Source: Roseiflexaceae bacterium UBA965 (GTDB lineage Bacteria > Chloroflexota > Chloroflexia > Chloroflexales > Roseiflexaceae). Taken from it: a stretch of 26,217 nt of DNA. Below are positions 25,094-26,217 of this stretch, in pieces (position 1 is the first letter of the stretch; each line of letters begins with the position of its first letter). A program made the translations under genes and the position numbers. The DNA is taken from positions 1 through 26,217 of the forward strand of contig DBCF01000173.1 of assembly GCA_002292925.1 (NCBI GenBank). The letters are read 5' to 3'. Under the pieces are notes generated by a model that did no database searches, was not told the DNA's origin, and worked only from the letters and a program-made list of their open reading frames with translations.

Positions 25094-25130
25094 CGACACC
25101 GTTGGCGTCATGTCAACGGTGTCGTGTTTT
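25094..25130 (+). terminator. Rho-independent terminator after thrS
   Basis: CGACACCGTTG (25094-25104) pairs perfectly with CAACGGTGTCG (25114-25124) around a 9-base loop, followed by TGTTTT. It starts 13 bases after the thrS stop. Confidence 0.85.
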
Positions 25131-25149
25131 CATAAAAAGGAGAGAAGAT

Positions 25150-25380
25150 ATGCGCCGTTTTATTCTTGGGTTACTCTTTGGGTTAATTGCTGGTACCGTA
25201 GTAGGGGTCTGGTGGTTGCGCCGCATTGGGGCATTTGATGACCCCAATAGTCTGGTGGGCTCACTTGTCGCCGCCGCCCGTGAAGCAGCTGCAGCCCACG
25301 AAGCCGAGCTCACCGCCCGTTTTCAACAACAGGTAAATGGTACCACTCCGCAACGTGACGACGACAATATCTATGCCTAA
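25150..25380 (+). CDS. Small single-pass membrane protein
   Basis: 76 residues from the ATG at 25150, which has AGGAGAG just upstream; an in-frame ATG at 25102 lies inside the thrS terminator and is not credible. One Gly-rich membrane helix, FILGLLFGLIAGTVVGVWWL (4-23), is followed by a cytoplasmic or external region with an Ala/Glu-rich helix (AAAREAAAAHEAELTARFQQQ) and an acidic tail. The layout resembles YtxH-type small membrane proteins, but no family is recognised with confidence. It is followed after 29 bases by the DUF4013-like gene, so the two probably share a transcript. Function unknown. Confidence 0.7.
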   Translation: MRRFILGLLFGLIAGTVVGVWWLRRIGAFDDPNSLVGSLVAAAREAAAAHEAELTARFQQQVNGTTPQRDDDNIYA

Positions 25381-25409
25381 TTCATTCGCACCACAAAGGA
25401 TGTCATTCT

Positions 25410-26138
25410 ATGTTGCGTGAATCACTTGGGGTTATCCATGCGGATAAACGGTGGTGGCGGGCAGTCGCCGTGGCGGGGTTGTGTGGGATGACCTTGTTTG
25501 GCTATCCAATTAGCGCAGGGTTTATTATTTCGCACCTCGAAAATACCCGCAAAGGCTATGCCACACCGTTACCACCGCTGGTTGACTGGACAACCCGCTG
25601 GTTGATGGGGTTGTTTGCCGTATTAATTGAATTTGTGTTTTATGTATTGCCGACCATGGTGACGGCCCTCTTCTTTTTTTGTGGTGGGTTGACACTCGTC
25701 ATGCAACGCGCCGATGAATCCCAATCCAGCGTGTTGTGGCTCTTTGGTCTCGGTTTAGGCCTTTGGTGGCTGACGATGTTTTTGAGCGGGGTGTCGGCTA
25801 TTGGACGGCTCGTCTATGTCGATGACAGTAGTGCCGAACGCTGCTTGAGTGGCTACCCACTCCGTGAATCCTTCCGACGCCATGCCTGGAAGTACTACGC
25901 CAAGGCCCGCATATATAGTCTGCCCTTATATCTCTTACCTGTGGCTTGTATACTGTGTATGCCATGGATACTCGATCAAGGGGGCATTTTTGCATGGGTG
26001 AGTGGTATTACCGTCACATGGCTCTTTTTTAGTAGCTTGTTTTATGCGCACCTTGTGACAATGCAAATCTATCATCGGGCCGACCAACAACTGATTGACC
26101 AACAACTCGCACGCAGCCAATACGGCGAAGACGCCTAA
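25410..26138 (+). CDS. DUF4013-like multi-pass membrane protein
   Basis: 242 residues with about five to six membrane helices (about 19-41, 62-96, 107-131, 170-187, 193-217). The segment GYATPLPPLVDWTTRWLMG (49-67) matches the family pattern of a G-Y-x-x-P-L-P-x-x-x-D-W loop followed by a Gly-containing helix. AAAGGA lies 9 bases before the ATG. It is the last gene of the unit, closed by a strong hairpin at 26156. DUF4013 proteins are common in Chloroflexota and archaea and have no established function. The C-terminal tail is polar and Gln-rich. Confidence 0.8.
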   Translation: MLRESLGVIHADKRWWRAVAVAGLCGMTLFGYPISAGFIISHLENTRKGYATPLPPLVDWTTRWLMGLFAVLIEFVFYVLPTMVTALFFFCGGLTLVMQRADESQSSVLWLFGLGLGLWWLTMFLSGVSAIGRLVYVDDSSAERCLSGYPLRESFRRHAWKYYAKARIYSLPLYLLPVACILCMPWILDQGGIFAWVSGITVTWLFFSSLFYAHLVTMQIYHRADQQLIDQQLARSQYGEDA

Positions 26139-26155
26139 GGCTTACATACACACCG

Positions 26156-26192
26156 AAACAGCCTCGTTCCGTATTGGAACAAGGCTGTTTTT
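26156..26192 (+). terminator. Rho-independent terminator after the DUF4013-like gene
   Basis: AAACAGCCT (26156-26164) pairs with AGGCTGTTT (26182-26190) and GTTCC (26166-26170) with GGAAC (26176-26180), with one C/A mismatch and a 5-base loop, followed by a T-run. The last 25 bases of the window show no further feature. Confidence 0.87.
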
Positions 26193-26217
26193 ACCGTTAC
26201 CAATACCTACGCCAATC

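Noticed and set aside
25102..25149. Upstream ATG extending the 76-residue membrane protein to 92 residues
   Set aside because: It lies in the stem of the thrS terminator and has no ribosome site, whereas AGGAGAG precedes the ATG at 25150.
1..26217. CRISPR arrays, tRNA or rRNA genes, insertion sequences
   Set aside because: Read on both strands; no regularly spaced repeats, cloverleaf candidates or transposase motifs were recognised.

Overview
The window looks like chromosome of a Chloroflexota bacterium, probably class Chloroflexia. That assignment is an inference from gene content and style: a half-CtaA/CtaB fusion, a PP2C-like protein with an extracytoplasmic propeller, a DUF4013-type membrane protein, a ThrRS without a TGS domain, and Leu-TTG/Gln-CAA-rich codon use. 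No rRNA, tRNA, CRISPR array or recognisable transposon was seen.

Layout. (1) Positions 1-3410, minus strand: the 5' part of zwf (glucose-6-phosphate dehydrogenase, running off the left edge), preceded in the same unit by an 862-residue membrane protein with a degenerate PP2C-like cytoplasmic domain and an external propeller. An AT-rich divergent promoter region lies at 3411-3692. (2) 3693-9893, plus strand: a tightly coupled efflux-type operon. It encodes a lipoprotein membrane-fusion protein, a 977-residue FtsX/MacB-type permease and two MacB/LolD-type ATPases, the first carrying a C-terminal AbrB-like domain. It ends at a terminator. (3) 10049-11710, plus strand: heme O synthase fused to a half-CtaA-like domain, closed by a bidirectional terminator.

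(4) 11779-22541, minus strand: a nine-gene surface-glycan locus. Read in the direction of transcription it encodes two tandem YfhO-like GT-C membrane proteins, formate-tetrahydrofolate ligase, a GtrB/DPM1-type GT2, a SAM methyltransferase, a NeuD/PglD-like acyltransferase, a five-bladed-propeller glycosidase-fold protein, a GtrA-type flippase and a zinc-ribbon SAM methyltransferase. Most junctions overlap or are under 30 bp. The set resembles the three-part scheme in which a GT2 makes a lipid-P-sugar, GtrA flips it and a GT-C enzyme transfers it outside the cell, here with methyl/acyl tailoring. This is the most interesting part of the window.

(5) 22704-26138, plus strand: a small secreted or anchored protein, thrS (with a leader hairpin), a 76-residue membrane peptide and a DUF4013-like membrane protein, with terminators after thrS and after the last gene.

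Every gap between genes is under 300 bp. The larger ones hold the promoters, hairpins and terminators listed. Promoters are matched by eye to the sigma-70 consensus and are tentative.
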